NCBI GenBank assembly: GCA_023079485.1
Contig: CM041084.1
Coordinates: 70,899,709 to 70,963,708, forward strand
Source of the DNA: Archilochus colubris
Lineage: Eukaryota > Chordata > Aves > Apodiformes > Trochilidae
DNA: 64,000 bases
Direction of reading: 5' to 3'
Under the pieces are notes generated by a model. That model did not search any database, was not told the DNA's origin, and saw only the letters and a list, made by a program, of their open reading frames with translations. Shown here in pieces: positions 14,301-26,400 of this stretch. How positions within the stretch are numbered: position 1 is the stretch's first letter; each line of letters opens with the position of its first letter. Both the position numbers and the translations under genes were made by a program.

Positions 14301-14712
14301 TGTTGCCATACCAGGGTTTTATATTTTGTTTTTGTGAGCGTATTAGATTTGGCAGTGCTTTGCAGCAGGAGAAACAGATGTGGAAACGATGAAGAAACTG
14401 AAGTCTTACAGCACATGGCCCTGGCTTACTAGGGGTTATTAGAAATAAATCAGTAAAAATGGTAATAACAGTATTCCCCCCTACACCTAATATCATCAAA
14501 GTTTAAAGGGAAAAAAAAAAAGCTGAGGCTTTCTGTGCTACCAGTTTGTTTATTAATGTAAAATATTTCTCCTTGTGTCAGATAACTTTCCCCAGATGGC
14601 CCATCAGAAACGGTTCATTGAACGGAAGTACAGACAAGAGTTGAAAGAAATGAGGTGGGAAAGAGAGCATCAAGAGAGGGAGCCAGATGAGACCGAAGAA
14701 GCAAAGAAATAA
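2194..14712 (+). CDS. DROSHA: DROSHA, ribonuclease III (C-terminal 287 residues, 8 exons, 5' part outside window)
   Basis: Drosha is the nuclear RNase III of the Microprocessor. With DGCR8 it cuts primary microRNA hairpins to release pre-microRNAs. Eight exons joined by GT-AG introns give one open frame of 864 bases, including the stop TAA at 14710-14712. The order is the RIIIDb domain (exons at 2194, 3178, 8104 and 9215), a linker (9411), the dsRNA-binding domain (10820, 11672 and the start of 14582) and a charged tail ending EEAKK. The RNase III signature [14 protein letters not shown] is intact, with the metal-binding Glu and Asp. The second acidic pair lies in LADLLES. By memory of human DROSHA (1374 residues), this is about residue 1088 to the end. 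The RIIIDa domain and N-terminal half lie to the left of the window. No frameshift or internal stop is seen. Assignment is by recognised sequence, not by a search. Confidence 0.97.
3178..3283 (+). CDS. DROSHA: DROSHA exon: RNase III signature motif of RIIIDb
   Basis: The 106-base exon lies between acceptor TTTTCAG and donor GTGAGA. It carries [14 protein letters not shown], the RNase III family signature. The Glu and Asp of MEFLGD are two of the four metal-binding catalytic residues. The Glu corresponds, from memory, to human E1147, which is recurrently mutated in Wilms tumour. The exon ends in phase 0 after ...HLT. Confidence 0.96.
5345..5570 (+). repeat. 226-base local repeat, copy A
   Basis: The segment begins GCTGGATCACATTTGC and ends AGAGATTTTATGTCA. 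A copy of the same length and orientation lies at 6864-7089, with about 20 differences by eye (roughly 90% identity). Homology stops sharply at both ends. No terminal inverted repeats and no coding potential are seen. Copy A lies in ordinary intron sequence, so it is the likelier source copy. Confidence 0.9.
6121..6128. repeat. Target-site duplication, left copy (GAAAATTC)
   Basis: The octamer GAAAATTC abuts the 3' end of the CR1 and recurs exactly at 7354-7361, immediately beyond the truncated 5' end. This fits target-primed reverse transcription. Confidence 0.75.
6129..7353 (-). mobile_element. CR1 LINE, 5'-truncated, interrupted at 6864-7089
   Basis: Read on the minus strand this is the 3' part of a chicken repeat 1 LINE: the end of the reverse transcriptase, then the 3' tail. 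The 5' piece (7297 down to 7090) contains [10 protein letters not shown], the F/Y-ADD catalytic box. After the interruption, the 3' piece (6863 down to about 6330) contains [23 protein letters not shown] and [18 protein letters not shown], then the typical CR1 3' UTR with TTGGAAGGGACC near 6150 on the plus strand. The element is truncated at the 5' end and cannot be active. Exact 8-base direct repeats (GAAAATTC) at 6121-6128 and 7354-7361 look like the target-site duplication. Confidence 0.93.
6864..7089 (+). repeat. 226-base local repeat, copy B, inside the CR1
   Basis: This segment splits the CR1 between its CCCAGG (6851-6856) and CAGGACTCTGC (from 7088) sequences, which are nearly adjacent in intact CR1. 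It matches copy A at 5345-5570 in length and orientation at about 90%. It is therefore not CR1 sequence and arrived after the CR1 did. A few bases at the left junction (6857-6863) are of unclear origin. Confidence 0.88.
7354..7361. repeat. Target-site duplication, right copy (GAAAATTC)
   Basis: Exact partner of the octamer at 6121-6128. It directly follows the CR1 5' truncation point in CACCATT, which marks the insertion boundary. Confidence 0.75.
8104..8245 (+). CDS. DROSHA: DROSHA exon: central RIIIDb, second acidic pair
   Basis: The 142-base exon lies between acceptor TATTGCAG and donor GTGAGT. It encodes [20 protein letters not shown], then [21 protein letters not shown]. The Asp and Glu of LADLLE are the second pair of catalytic metal ligands, so all four RIIIDb ligands are present. 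One base of the following Ser codon is left over. Confidence 0.96.
9215..9297 (+). CDS. DROSHA: DROSHA exon: end of RIIIDb
   Basis: The 83-base exon follows a strong T-rich acceptor (CCCAG) and ends at donor GTAAGA. It encodes [20 protein letters not shown] and CFFPRLK, the last RIIIDb helices. Its two leading bases complete the Ser codon from the previous exon. The intron that follows is only 113 bases. Confidence 0.95.
9411..9514 (+). CDS. DROSHA: DROSHA exon: RIIIDb to dsRBD linker
   Basis: The 104-base exon lies between acceptor TTGCAG and donor GTAAGA. It encodes [19 protein letters not shown] and then [16 protein letters not shown], where the dsRNA-binding domain begins (PKSQLQQ is the typical first helix of a dsRBD). 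It ends with two bases of a Lys codon. Confidence 0.95.
10820..10912 (+). CDS. DROSHA: DROSHA exon: dsRBD beta strands
   Basis: The 93-base exon lies between acceptor TATTTCAG and donor GTATAG. It encodes [20 protein letters not shown] and [10 protein letters not shown], the beta sheet of the dsRBD. Its first base completes Lys and its last two bases start the following Ser codon. Confidence 0.95.
11672..11718 (+). CDS. DROSHA: DROSHA micro-exon: dsRBD C-terminal helix
   Basis: This small 47-base exon lies between acceptor TTTCACAG and donor GTAAGA. It encodes (S)[15 protein letters not shown], the A-rich second helix of the dsRBD that follows the GxGxG-type turn. The phases fit both neighbours. 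It is short enough to be missed by ab initio gene finders. Confidence 0.93.
12715..12875 (-). repeat. Degraded CR1 3' fragment
   Basis: The plus strand reads GACCTCCAGAGGTCTCTACTCCAACC, followed after a gap by GTTTTGACTGTCTTTAGGGAGAGAGG and TTCCACATCCTCTATGGGC in 12715-12850. This is the wording of the CR1 3' tail in reverse orientation (cf. AGAAGGAGATGCCACAACCTCTCTGGGG in the copy at 6256), heavily diverged. No coding portion remains. Confidence 0.65.
14582..14712 (+). CDS. DROSHA: DROSHA last coding exon and stop
   Basis: The acceptor TGTGTCAG precedes 131 coding bases: (Y)[15 protein letters not shown], a charged helix [18 protein letters not shown] and the end PDETEEAKK, followed by TAA. 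The preceding intron is 2.86 kb. The tail EEAKK differs slightly from the human end (EDIKK, from memory). The 3' UTR continues to about 15,020. Confidence 0.96.
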
Positions 14713-15022
14713 AAGGAGGGCACAGAAGCAGTGGCATATTTACTTACTTAATAACTCTGACTATGGCCTATGGAGACCTAACCTAGTTTCTTCCAGATGA
14801 TGAATGAAGAGTGCCTGTTGATATCAAACAGGAAATCATAATCTGTCATTTAAAAGGTGTGTGTATATATATGGAATTTCTTTAGCTTGGTTTTAATTGC
14901 GATTTATTTGGCTTTTTAATAAGATTTGGTTTTAAATTCTTATTTTTTTTTTAAGTTGTGGCATTATTTTTATTACTTTTACTGTCTTGAATGAAGTAAT
15001 AAAGTGTTAATTTCAAAAGCCC
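14713..15022 (+). promoter_or_regulatory. DROSHA: DROSHA 3' UTR with AATAAA polyadenylation signal (14998-15003)
   Basis: About 290 AT-rich bases follow the stop codon. A canonical AATAAA at 14998-15003 lies inside AAGTAATAAAGTG. No earlier AATAAA is seen, so cleavage is expected about 10-30 bases later. The exact cleavage site is an estimate. A short 3' UTR is in keeping with DROSHA in other vertebrates. Confidence 0.75.
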
Positions 15023-18000
15023 ATCAGAGGAAGAACTGTTTGCCAATTGTGTCCTATGTCCAAATGCTGTTTTTTCAGTGACAAGTAAAGTTACTGCATG
15101 AATTCTACTGTGGAGCAGAAAAGTGTTATCAGAAGCAAATTCAGCAGAGCACTTAAGCATGTACCTAACTTAGGTTTTGCAGCTAAATGTACTACTTGAC
15201 TCTGCTAACTTGGAGCTATAAGCTTCAGGTCTTTTTACAAAAACTGGTTCAGTAATTTAAGCAAAGAAGATACTCAATATTTTTATAAACAGTGGATTCC
15301 ACATCTGGAATGTGACATAGGTGTGTGTGGAATGTTGGGGGTTTTTGTCTTAAAATCGGTATTATGAAACTCTAAGAAAAAGAAACAAAGGTAATTTGGA
15401 AGCAAGAGAATGACAGCTTTTTTATAGAATGTACTGAGTTTACAAGTTCCATTTAATTCTCAATGTCTTCCTCTATCAAACTAGTGTCTACATCAATGGA
15501 TTTCTTTGTCCAGAAGATACCAGTGTGACGATAATATTAAAATGGTGTGTTAGAAACTCCACAGAGGTGCTGTTCCAGATAGGTTCATTGTTTCCAAAGA
15601 CAGGCAAAATTTGTCCCTAAGGTGTAGTTCAAAGGTGGCGTAGTTTTAAGTCACCTCATTTCCTTTATTTTTTGTGTCTGTGGTTTGTATTAGACAGGCA
15701 GTGTTTCTTCTGTAAAAGCTTAAAGTTGTACCAAAAGTGCAGCATCCATTATGTCAGATGATGGCTTTACCCACTGACTATCAACTTCATTGTAGGTATT
15801 GCTGTGTTGTTCATATTTTTAATTTGCCCGCTTCCAGCCATTTGTTTTAACAAAGCTGATTTCTAGGTTAAAACAGTCCTTTAATGCGTGCATATTGTGT
15901 AGTCATTTCTCTGTCTTTCTTTTCTTTCTGCCCAAAGAATTCATGCCAAGTTTTGAAAGAAAACTTTTGCTAAATGACTTCTGCTCAATGGCCACACTAC
16001 GCTGAGCAATTAATTTGGCTGTTGTCTGAAACACCTTTCTGCAGGTGTGTGATGGGCATCCATGAAAGCACTTTATTGCAGGTGCCTAAGTAGATACAAA
16101 TGTAGCTGAAAAGTTCTGACTACTGGAAAGTCTTCCCAAAGTTTCACTTCTGAGCAAATCAGTATGTATTTTCATAAGCAAATTTTGTACATGTGTGATG
16201 TAAGATGCACTTAAATGTGTTGTTTTGTTTCTTTTAAACTTAACCCAACAGCACTACCTCACTTCTTCCTGCTCCTATAATTGCCTTTTCTTAATGGATT
16301 GATGCTTAAAATCCATTTCAGAGAATGAGAAGAAAAAAAAAAAAAGCATTCTGTAATTTAGAGAGTGATAATAAGCCATTAAAACATAAAGAAGGGGATA
16401 AAACAAAAAAGATGAAGGCAAGGAGCTTCTTTTTACTGGGTACTGCTGTTCTTTGACTTTTGAGAAGAGATTCCAAGTGCTTATAGCTTCAGTCTGTAAA
16501 TAAAAATGCCTGAAATGCCTCAACAGCAGCAGGCTTCCAGAGCAAGCAGAAACAATTTCCCTTCCTTCAAGGTTTTTGTGTTTCAATTTTTTTTAAAGAA
16601 TTTCCCATCTGCTTCTTAGCATTAATTTGAAATGGTGCATTGGTAGAGGGTTAAGGGTAATTGTGTACACCATTATTTTATTTTTCCCTCTTAACTGTGA
16701 CCAGATTCATGTGTTTAACAAGTAGAAAGTGCAGTGACTTCATTTTCAGGTGTATGGTTCCATTACAAATTTCTTCCATCATATCTGCTGTGTATCTTGG
16801 AATTATGGTATTGTTAGCTCATAGTTTAACATTACTTTCATTTTTCCTATACATCATTTCACTTATCAGCTGTAAGAATACCGAGCTTCTTAATTAATAG
16901 GTGTATTTGCTTAAAACTAGATGAATTTGTCAGATACATTATTTTGGAAGAAGAACCCATAAATTGCCTGAAAACTTTAAAAACAATTTCTGCATTCTTA
17001 TATTACAGTTACTGAGTTTTTCCTTTTTTTTCACTGTATAAGCATAGGCTAGGAACATTGCCTGAGGAAACTTTGTCTCAAGGGCAGGAAACAAAAAAAA
17101 GGCAAATTCACACTTCCTTTTCTGCAGCAAAACTGCTGTGTATGCCCAGTGGCCGTGAATGTTTCTCATAATTCAAGAAGATGCATAGAATGTGTAATGT
17201 GAGCACAGTACTTTATAACACACAAACGAGAGAAAATTGTTTAAGTTGCCTTATATTTGAGCAAAAATCACTACTGAGCTCATGTTAATCAGTGGAACAG
17301 CTGTAGTCCATAACTAGGAACTTTGGCTGCTTTTTTTGAAATGTGAAGGTGTCTCTGGTTTCTTGATAAAGGAAGGTATTTTTGATTTCTCCAGTGCCTG
17401 ATATGTCCTTATCGAGAGTTAGTCATGCAAGATCTGTTGGTGTGATTTGAGTACCAGTAGGTGAATGAAGCACAAGAATTAGATCTGTATGGATCCAGCA
17501 GATCGTATGAAAGGGCATCTTTGTTATTTGGTGGTTTGGTTTGTATGTTTTTTTTTTCATGTGCATATGTACAGAGCATTTAATAGAATTGTAGCTCATT
17601 TGATTAGGAAGTTTAATTGCATTTACATAAAATCCATCATTGTTATTTGCAGAGTCTGTTTGCTTTATAGCATTTCGGGTTTTGTAAGATTATTTAACAG
17701 AGATACTAAGAGAACCTTGATCCCTAAGACTGTTGTAAACATTGTTGCTAATAAAATTTTCCAGAAAAGACTTCAGGCATAGTTGTTACTTGCTAAAACA
17801 ATTTGGAAAGATCAAAAGGAAAATCCTGATCATGTGTCTTCCTACTTCAAAGCCTCTGATTATACAAGCTACATGTTTAAATGAAGAAAAGCTGTTCACT
17901 TGTAAAGTTTCTGGGTAGCACAAGTTTTTAGGAGCTCAGAGACTTGTGCCATTGTGCATTGTCTTTGGTGGTGATGGTATTTGTAACAGAAATTTCTGTG

Positions 18001-21000
18001 ACCCTTACATTCGACCCTGCTTCTCCCTTCTTCCCTGCGCAGTTTTGTCTTCTCCACTCTTCCCCCTCGCCCCCCCACCCCAGTTTTGTTTTTAAATTGA
18101 GTATTTGAAGTAGTTTTGCCTAAGTGGGGAATAATAACCATCAAATGATTCCTGCTTTATTCCTTGAAGCATAGTGAAAACCTGCAGGTGAAGAGTGGTC
18201 TGCTGGCTGCAAGCATACGTTTTAACTTTTGGAATGACTGACATCTTACTGTGAATGGACTCTGAAATGTGACACGTCCCATCATTGGTTTCTGGTAATT
18301 ACTCTTGGCCAGTAAGCCATAATGTCCAAGGGCAGGCATTCTGGATTCTGCTGTCAGTTCTTTCATTCATAGTTCAGCGAAGATGGTGAATAAACTGAAA
18401 AGCAGCTGTAAAATAAAGTGATGGCTGCACCTTATGTTTACTTACTACACTAGCAACAAAAAAATTGCTGTAACAATGTGGTAGGTGAAGGGAATCAAAT
18501 CTCTCATCTGTGATGGTCAGATGTCAATACCACTTATTCTTAATGCAGAGCTGTTTGTTAAAGCACTAAAAATAGGTCAACTCCAATTTTGTCAATATAA
18601 TTTATCTTTGTATGAAGATGCAGATTAAAGGGGATTGCAAATCTGGTGGAGAGTTTTATTTTAGTGAGAATGGTCTTTTAAAAATATTTCATGACTTTTT
18701 CTTCTCTGATACTCTGAGTTCCTGGCTTGAGTTATGTATGGTATGTTTCTTAGCAAATTGTTCACATTCATGTCCCTACTGTGTCTGCCCAGCAATGAAA
18801 TGGTGGTGACATCATCCATCACATCTCCTCAGTGTTTTTCTGTATTCTTGTTTTATAGCACATCTTTGTAAAGGGAAATAATGGTCAGTGACTTTGCACT
18901 GCTCTTGTTTTGTTTTCCTTATTTCCTTCTCTTTGTGGTGGCCTGTAGCAATGAGGTGCTCTGCTAGAGCAACTCTCCAAAGCTTGGAGAAGAGATTGCC
19001 ATCCAATGCTCTTGTGTCTGTGCTTTCTGCTGATAGGCACAATCTTGACCTGAATGGTAGTGAGCTGCAGGCAAGGAGCATTGCTGACTGAAGCATGTTG
19101 GCTGGCATCAGCAAACTGGAAGATCTGCCAGGGAGTTTCAAAAGCAGTGCAGTAGCCCAGTGCGATGGCCAGAACAGGTAGGCTGAGCCTGTGAAGAAAA
19201 ATTAAACAAAATATCTCCCCTGCTTTTAAAAGGTCAGAAAGTGAGGACTGCCCAAAGAGCAAGTATATTCTCCCACACTCCTGAATTGTTTTATTTCCAT
19301 GCTTGTGTTTTCAGGTACCCTCAAACTTTTCTAGGGTCCTGAAAGTGCTCCAGCCACAGATTTCCCTAGCCATCAGAGAGCAGGTTTGGCTCACCTGCTT
19401 GCTTACAGATAACAAAGGAAGCATCAAATAACACTCAAAACTTTGCTAAATAGGCATGGTTCCCTTTGTCTAAAGCCTCACTGTATTCTTCAGAAGGATT
19501 CCAAAATCTTAGATGAATCAAGGTTTAGACTTCTGTGACTTGGAATACAGGCACACCTTACTGCCTCAAGCTTGGGATTTTTTTGCTCTTCACAGCACCT
19601 GTGTGAAGGGAACAAGGGGCTGTTTATTCTGTTGCTGAGACATGAAAACACTTGTGTCCAAGCCTGAGGAGGTCTGTGGTAGGGCAAAAGTGCCTTATCC
19701 AGTGGATGCCACAGTCTGTTGTCTAAGCCTCTTTTCTTTGAAAGCCTGCTGCATTTCTCTTCCCATGCCTGAGAGTGTCTGTGAGAGAGGAGAACTTGTC
19801 CATGCAGGCAAGGCACTGTTTCCCTCCTCCCTTTTTCCTGCAGAGTCTTGGGAAATAATGGTGATTGAAAATGGTCTCTAAAATCAGGGATTCTATGACA
19901 AGAAGCCAGAGCCCGAACAGTGTGCTTCTTGCACACACTTTTTGAAGAAGTAAATAAATAAATAAGGAAAGAATTCCACCTACAGCAGACATTTCAAAAG
20001 TAATCCATCAACAAAAGTACAGACTCCTGAGCTGACAAATCATGAACTTTTACTGCTGGCAGAAGCAGCTCATACATCCGTAGTCCAGAAGTAATGCAGC
20101 AGTGATGGGTGAGTGTTTGTCAGTGGAGGGAGCTTGTTACTTTATTTAAGGATGGGGATGGTGGTCATGGCAACCCATGGGACCCCACTGATGCAAGCTG
20201 AGCCAACATTTCTAAAATAAAAAATTACTTCCCTGCAGATTTCCCCCTGTTGTTACTTCAGCCATTTAATGTGTCAGAACAGTTCTAATACACTGACCAG
20301 TTTTTGCTGCCAACTAGGATTAGAATTCAAATGTTGCAGCACTGTTTCCAGAGGCTACTTGGACTGGCAAACAAAAATCAGCTATCTCCTGAACCAGCAG
20401 CACTCTAAAATTCTAATATTTTCCAATATCCAGTTATAAAGTCCTCTCTTTAACAATAAAAAAGGAAAAAATCCAAATAAAATTCTCTTAAGATATTTTT
20501 TACCAAATTGAGGAAGTCATGAAATTGCTGCTCTTCTGTTCTTGTGATGATAAACGTTGTCAAGTACATGACAGTCTTAGCTTTGTCATCATTAAGAAAA
20601 AATAAACATCATGACATCCAAAAGAAATAATAAGAAAAAAGCTCTTTTAATCTTTGATGTTGAAAATTTTTCATTCAGTACTGTTGTCTCCTTCCTTCTT
20701 CCAAAAGCCAAGCCAAATGTTTTGAATATGTTTTCTTACTGTCAGAATGTGTCAGATTTTACAGCCAATATTCTGGCTCAGTAGGTGTCTGTATACTAAC
20801 AATCGAAAGCAATCTATGTGTTCTTGCTTAGTTGGGTTTGGTTTTTTTTTTTTCCATCAGGGCTTCCAAAATGATAGGACAATCTGAGCCTTATAAACCC
20901 TCACATCTTTCAGAGAACTCAGCGGCCTTACCCAGCAACTGGTTTTTAAGACTTCACATTCCTTTTGCTGTCATTGCTATCAATGTTTTTGTGGGTTGTT

Positions 21001-23386
21001 TTGTTTTGTTTTTCATATGTTGATGTTTTTGTTCTCTGATTTTTAATCTGTTCTATAGCACTACTGTCTCCTGTTCAAAAGTTCCATGATCCTTACTTTT
21101 GCTTAGCAGGTACAGCATCAATTCCTTGCTCACTGTGAGAAATGACCTTGAACTCTTTGTCTTTGCAAGTGTTCCCTCAACATTGATATTGGAGATCAAG
21201 TGCTAACAGCAAGCACAGGAGCCTTACTCTACACACATGTGAATAAAATACTGAGTCTTTCCAATATAAATTGGTGGGGATTCTGTCAGACATTTTAAGA
21301 GGCATGTAGTGATACATTTTTTCAAGCTTATACTGCAAATTTATGGAATTGGCTTAAGTTTGGCATATTTCACCTTGTCAGCTTCTAGGTGGACATTTAT
21401 ACATGTAAGCAAGGAAAGAAAAGGCAGAATTGTTACATAAACACTAGAAAAAGACCTATTTCAACACTGCTGAGAAGCAGATTGATTTGGATGGAAGAGT
21501 ATGTTTACCACTTCCAAATACATAATGGAAAATACAGAGTCTCACTGTAATGTAAAAAAAGTTCTCTGTCATGTGCTTGACATACTGGTGGCTTTTAAAA
21601 TGTAACAAGAGTTGAGTTTTATGTGAAGCTAGACTATAAATCTTAATTATAAGATATAGTAAATCAGTACTTTTTATTAGAAGTAGGGTGATAAAACTTT
21701 AATATTTGAAGATACAACGGTGGCAAATAATCTAGAAATGTGATATGAGTTTAGTTAGGAACATATTTGGATATGTGTGTTTGGGATAAATGCAGACATA
21801 TGTACTTATTTATTTCTGAAACTTCTGAACTTTTCACTCACTGCAACATGATGCTTTTTTTTTACCATGAAAAATAAAGCCTCTTCTGTATTCATTGTTC
21901 TTCTAACAGTTATTTAAATATTGTTTGAATTGTATCCAGAGATCTTCACGAACACTGAGAGTTTTTTTATATGAACACAAAATGACAGGCAGTCCCTGAC
22001 CCAGAAAGAAACAGAAATAAAGTAATGACTTACTCAAAGCCACCAGCAGGCCAAGAGTAGAAATGAGAACAAAACCTGACCCTACCAAGTTGTAGCTCCT
22101 GAGAGTCATCCTCTCTTCATACCACATAGCTACTTATTTACAGCATTTATCTTTAGATATGGTAGTTGTTTTATTTCTGCATTAATGAGGCCATTTTAAA
22201 CTTCATGCACAGCAGACTGGGATACAGCTTTACATCCTCTCTTTCATATGGAAAGCTTATGAAGTCCTTTTAAAGAGGAAAGACACCTGAAGTGGCTGGT
22301 GCTGTATGGTAGGAGTCTCCCTCTGCAACCAGCACGTTCCTGTTTTCCTGCCTTTGCTGCTAGGATCTTGCTGTCACAGCCTGGGCTCGTAGCTCCAAGG
22401 CCCATGTTGTGACAGGGCATGTGACAGGCAGGTGTCACTGGGGTGGTGACAAGCAGTGTCACTCTGTGTGCAGTGGCAGAGCTGGAGCTGGCTCCATCGT
22501 GCATGTGCAGAACAAGGCAGGGCAAGGAAGGAGGCAGCAGCCAAGGCTCTGGTCTGGATTCACAACCATACACTATGGCTGATGGTTTGTCAAGCCAGGT
22601 TTCATCCTCCCCAAACTAAATAGAGGTTAGCAGGGCACTGAGCACATATAATATATTTAGCATGCTTTCAAAGAAAAATAAGCAAGCAAACAGCTGTTAT
22701 CTCATTCATGCAAAACACTTGATTTCAAAGTGCCTAAGAAATTACCTCTTTTCCTTGAAAAGAAATCGCTTGAGAACTGTTTTCCTTCCAGTTGTTGCCA
22801 CAGATATGTAGAGGGGGCCATGGATTAATATCACTAAAAGAGAAGAGCATCCCCTCTTTCTCAGCCATACATACCTGTTCCTGCAGGAGGATTAGCAGCT
22901 GCCAGATAATCCTGGCAGTAAAGGGACATGGAGATGGGGGCAAATGGACTCACAGAATGCTTGAGTATGGTCCCAGGTCCCTGGACCCTGAGCATGGTCT
23001 CTGGGCTGGGAGAACTGGTGGGAAAGCAGCCAGTGCTGCTTCAACCAGTAAGAAGGTAGGCAGAGGAATAAGCATGTTTTGGTTTGGTTTTTAGCCTTGA
23101 CTGGCAGAAATTGGTGAGATAGGAGTTCACAGCTGAAGTCAGAAACAAGATCTCTATAAGCTGTAGTTAATATCTTACTAAGAGTATTTCCTATGAGGCA
23201 TCAGGAAAGAAGACAAGGCACCCAGAGGGCAGTACAAAGCTGAAAAGCCCAGTTTAATCAGCTCTTGCTTCCATATTCTTTGGTAATAGCTTATCTCACG
23301 GTTTCCCACATTTTGGCGGGGATTTTGGCCTGGTCCCACATGCATATACATTGTATGGATATACATATCCTACATGTGTCAGACAA
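15023..23386. other. Intergenic region, no gene recognised
   Basis: This region lies downstream of DROSHA. Reading both strands I find only short chance open frames, the longest being 148 codons on the minus strand at 19490-19936, with no recognisable domain. It contains A runs near 16328, a pyrimidine-rich stretch at 18019-18087 and an AAAT repeat near 19951-19964. Nothing else can be supported. Confidence 0.7.
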
Positions 23387-23411
23387 GTGTGTGTGTGTGT
23401 GTGTGTGTGTG
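23387..23411. repeat. (GT)n microsatellite
   Basis: About twelve uninterrupted GT units lie in otherwise unique sequence, flanked by AGACAA and GCGAAG. Confidence 0.95.
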
Positions 23412-26400
23412 CGAAGTCTGGGACTGTGCAAGTGTGGGAGTGGAGGATGCCCAAAGAGACAGCTGCATGACTCCTCCTCTGCCTCCTGGGCAGATCTGTC
23501 ATTTCTGGCTACCCTGTTTATCCTGTTTAATGATACTGACCTTTGTGTTGAGTAGGTTGGCCTGTTGCAAAGCTAGGATTTGTGGCCTTTTGGGACTTCA
23601 GTTATTTGGAAGACTGAGGATATTTTTTTATTATATCAGGTCCAAAGAGGATGACTTCTGATGACCCAGCTGCCCTTATAATTTACTTGCCCTTTACCTT
23701 TTGACAGACAAAGTTAATTCAGATTTAGTCATATGCTAGAGACTGTCTAAACTTGAAGAACATTCTTGTTCTTTATGTCTTATGGCAAAGGGATATTGAA
23801 AGTGGCTTTGAAAATACCTATTTTTATTCTGTGTTGCATGTAGTTTCTTGGGGAATCTAATCTTGAATTTGTAGTGTGGGTTTTATAAAGGACTTATCTT
23901 GAAAAGTAGAAAAAATAGTAAGAATTTGGATACAAGGGAGGGAGTATTGCCTCCAACTGTGTTGTCTTCGACAAGATCTTCTGCCAGTGCTGCTTTATCT
24001 GTCTCTGAACAGATTGTTTCTTGCAGATCAGATCCAGTTTCTCTTTTACAGTTGTCCCCAAATATTATTTGATTTTGGTACCCTCTTCCTGATTGCACAG
24101 TCTTTTTTAGCTAAATGAATCCCTTGGAATCAGCACAGAAGAGTTCACACCTGAGATGTTCTACAGTGTGGCAGCAAGTAACCTCACCTGGTTTGTAGTC
24201 CCTAGACTTGCAGTGGCCCTGATCCTGCAATGCTTATACATAAGATTAATCTTAACCATGTGACTCTTGAATTGAGCATGTCCACTGGGACTGGGAACTC
24301 ACATGATTTTGACTTGCATGTTACCCCTGGCAACAGCTTTACAACATTTTCTTGTCCATACAGCAGTCTGCTGCCTGCAGTGGGAGTGCAGCCATGGTCA
24401 CAGTCCAGAGACACCCACTCTGTCCAGGTGGCCCCACACTTTGGTTAATAATCCCATAAAACAAGGCCAAAAATCCTCTCCTGTTTGCTTTCCATCAGCT
24501 TTGTATTGGTTCTGCCAGGAAAAAAAATATTTTAGTGCTTTTCATGGTAAGTTAAGCAGCGCTCTCTGACTTCAAACAAGAAGGGGGTCTGCTGAGCAAA
24601 AAGGTAGTAATTCCACATTGTTGTTTTCCACAGCACAGCTACACTGTAAGCACCAATCCTGAGAGGAACAAGAACATAGTCAAATTAATGAAAAATAGGT
24701 TATGATGATAAATTATTAAAGTGGATAAAATTACTTTTTATTCAGGAGCTGCTGAAGATTTAAGGGTAAGATCCTTCTCTGGTATAAAAAGGTTTAGCTT
24801 CATCAGTTTCAGGGAAACAGTGGGGACTTATATCATTTGATTGAGAATGTGACTATGAACAGCATAAGCAATCCTTTAAAAATTGGTGGCACATACTTCA
24901 TCTACCTTGGGTGACAGCCATAAGGCAAATGTTTTCAATTCTGGCATGGCATAGCCTTTCTTTTGAGATCTGTGGTGTGATTTTAAAGGAGATGAGATAA
25001 AAGCTGTGCCTCTCCAAAGGCACCTTTTCTCTGATGTTAAAGGAAACAATGTAAAAATATGCCCACTAAATAAATCATCAGGGACTTTCAGAATAGATCA
25101 CATCCTTCTGTCTTAAAACTTGTAATACAACTCAAGATGTTCACCTTAACTCAGTTCCTTTTGTTCAGCAATTTTTCTGTACAAGGAGGCGTATGTAGAA
25201 AAGGCAAGTCTGAAGGAGACACCCTACTGTGAGAGGTTCCAGTGCACTGAGATAAAAAGCTCCTCTTTTGACTTCTGGCATGGTACTTTCAGAACTTTAA
25301 TCCTCACTGATCCCCCCTGTGTTTCCAAGGAGGAAATAGCAGAGAAAAGACTGAGGGCTTTTTTTTTTTTTTGCTGAAAGTGAATACCAGCGGCATGAAT
25401 GTCTCTGTAGAACAGCCTTGGGTTTTGTAAGTACCCAAAGGTACTGAGAGAGCATTTAGAGAGGCTGCATCCCAAGGTCCAGTCACTGCTATGGAAAACA
25501 GAGGAGAGGGGTAAGAACTGCAGTCTGCTTTGTTCCTCTACTACTGGCATGCATTGTTGTTAATTAACCCCAGCAAGTGCAACTTTAGAATGGCAAAATG
25601 AGGAGAAAAGTGTTAAGGGACTATGAACTTGGTCTTTCCTTTCTCTTTTCTTTGCCTTCCATCAGTGTACCTGGGCTGGCATGAGTTCCTTACTGCTGCT
25701 CCAGCCTCTTCTTCCATTCAAAGCACTGCTGGGGCTCTCTTCAGCTTCTGCTGTGTTATGGCCACTTGCTGAGGAACTCAGTTCAGTAGCTTTTTCCAGG
25801 AAAAGCTTCATGCCTCTTGGGACACCACAGAAGTCCTTGTGGAGCAGGTGATCAAGGTTATATAGGCACCCAACTCTTTTTTTCACTGGGAGTTAAAACT
25901 TAACTGAGAGTTTTGCCCATGTGCAAAATCAGAAAATTGCACATCTTTATCTTATAGTATTAGAAGTGTAATCCTGGTATGGGTTTTTGAGCACTTGCAT
26001 ACAAAGTTATAGAGAGCTGTATGAGGACTTAAAACAGACTATTGAATTAGAATGCTACCTGTGATAAGTGGAAGCTATTGTACTGACTGCACAGTAAAGG
26101 ATCCAAATGGCAAATTGGGTTACTTAAGCTTGAATAGAAGTATAAGGTCTCGTTCTAAATTAATCTGAGTTGATAGGGTGCTTCTCCTGACTTTAATAAG
26201 CATTTATAGTGAGTTGAATCAGGCTGAATCTTGAAAGGAAACCTTGGCATGCCAGTAACTGCGACTTTAAAAGCATGAATTTGCAGTTTGTCGAAGTATC
26301 ATGGAAATATTGCTGTGTACTAAATCATAATGCACTTAGTAAAACACTGATTTCTCTTGAAAGAGAAAACCTATTGAAAACCCACCCCATGTTGAACAAG

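Larger units (their letters stand above)
8246..14581 (+). other. DROSHA: Remaining DROSHA introns
   Basis: The introns are 8246-9214, 9298-9410 (113 bases), 9515-10819, 10913-11671 and 11719-14581. The only convincing feature is a degraded CR1 tail near 12715-12875. A region around 14115-14420 has weak MIR/L2-like wording that I could not settle. Confidence 0.8.

Noticed and set aside
14115..14420. Possible MIR/L2-like segment (wording near GGAAACGATGAAGAAACTGA)
   Set aside because: Similarity is confined to one short purine-rich phrase. Without a library search it is not distinguishable from chance.
19490..19936. Longest intergenic open frame, minus strand, 148 codons
   Set aside because: No recognisable domain or splice context. 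The composition is unlike the two real genes here, and overlapping frames on the other strand are equally open.
22244..22573. GC-richer patch with an open frame of 109 codons on the minus strand
   Set aside because: No motif, promoter or splice structure supports a gene.
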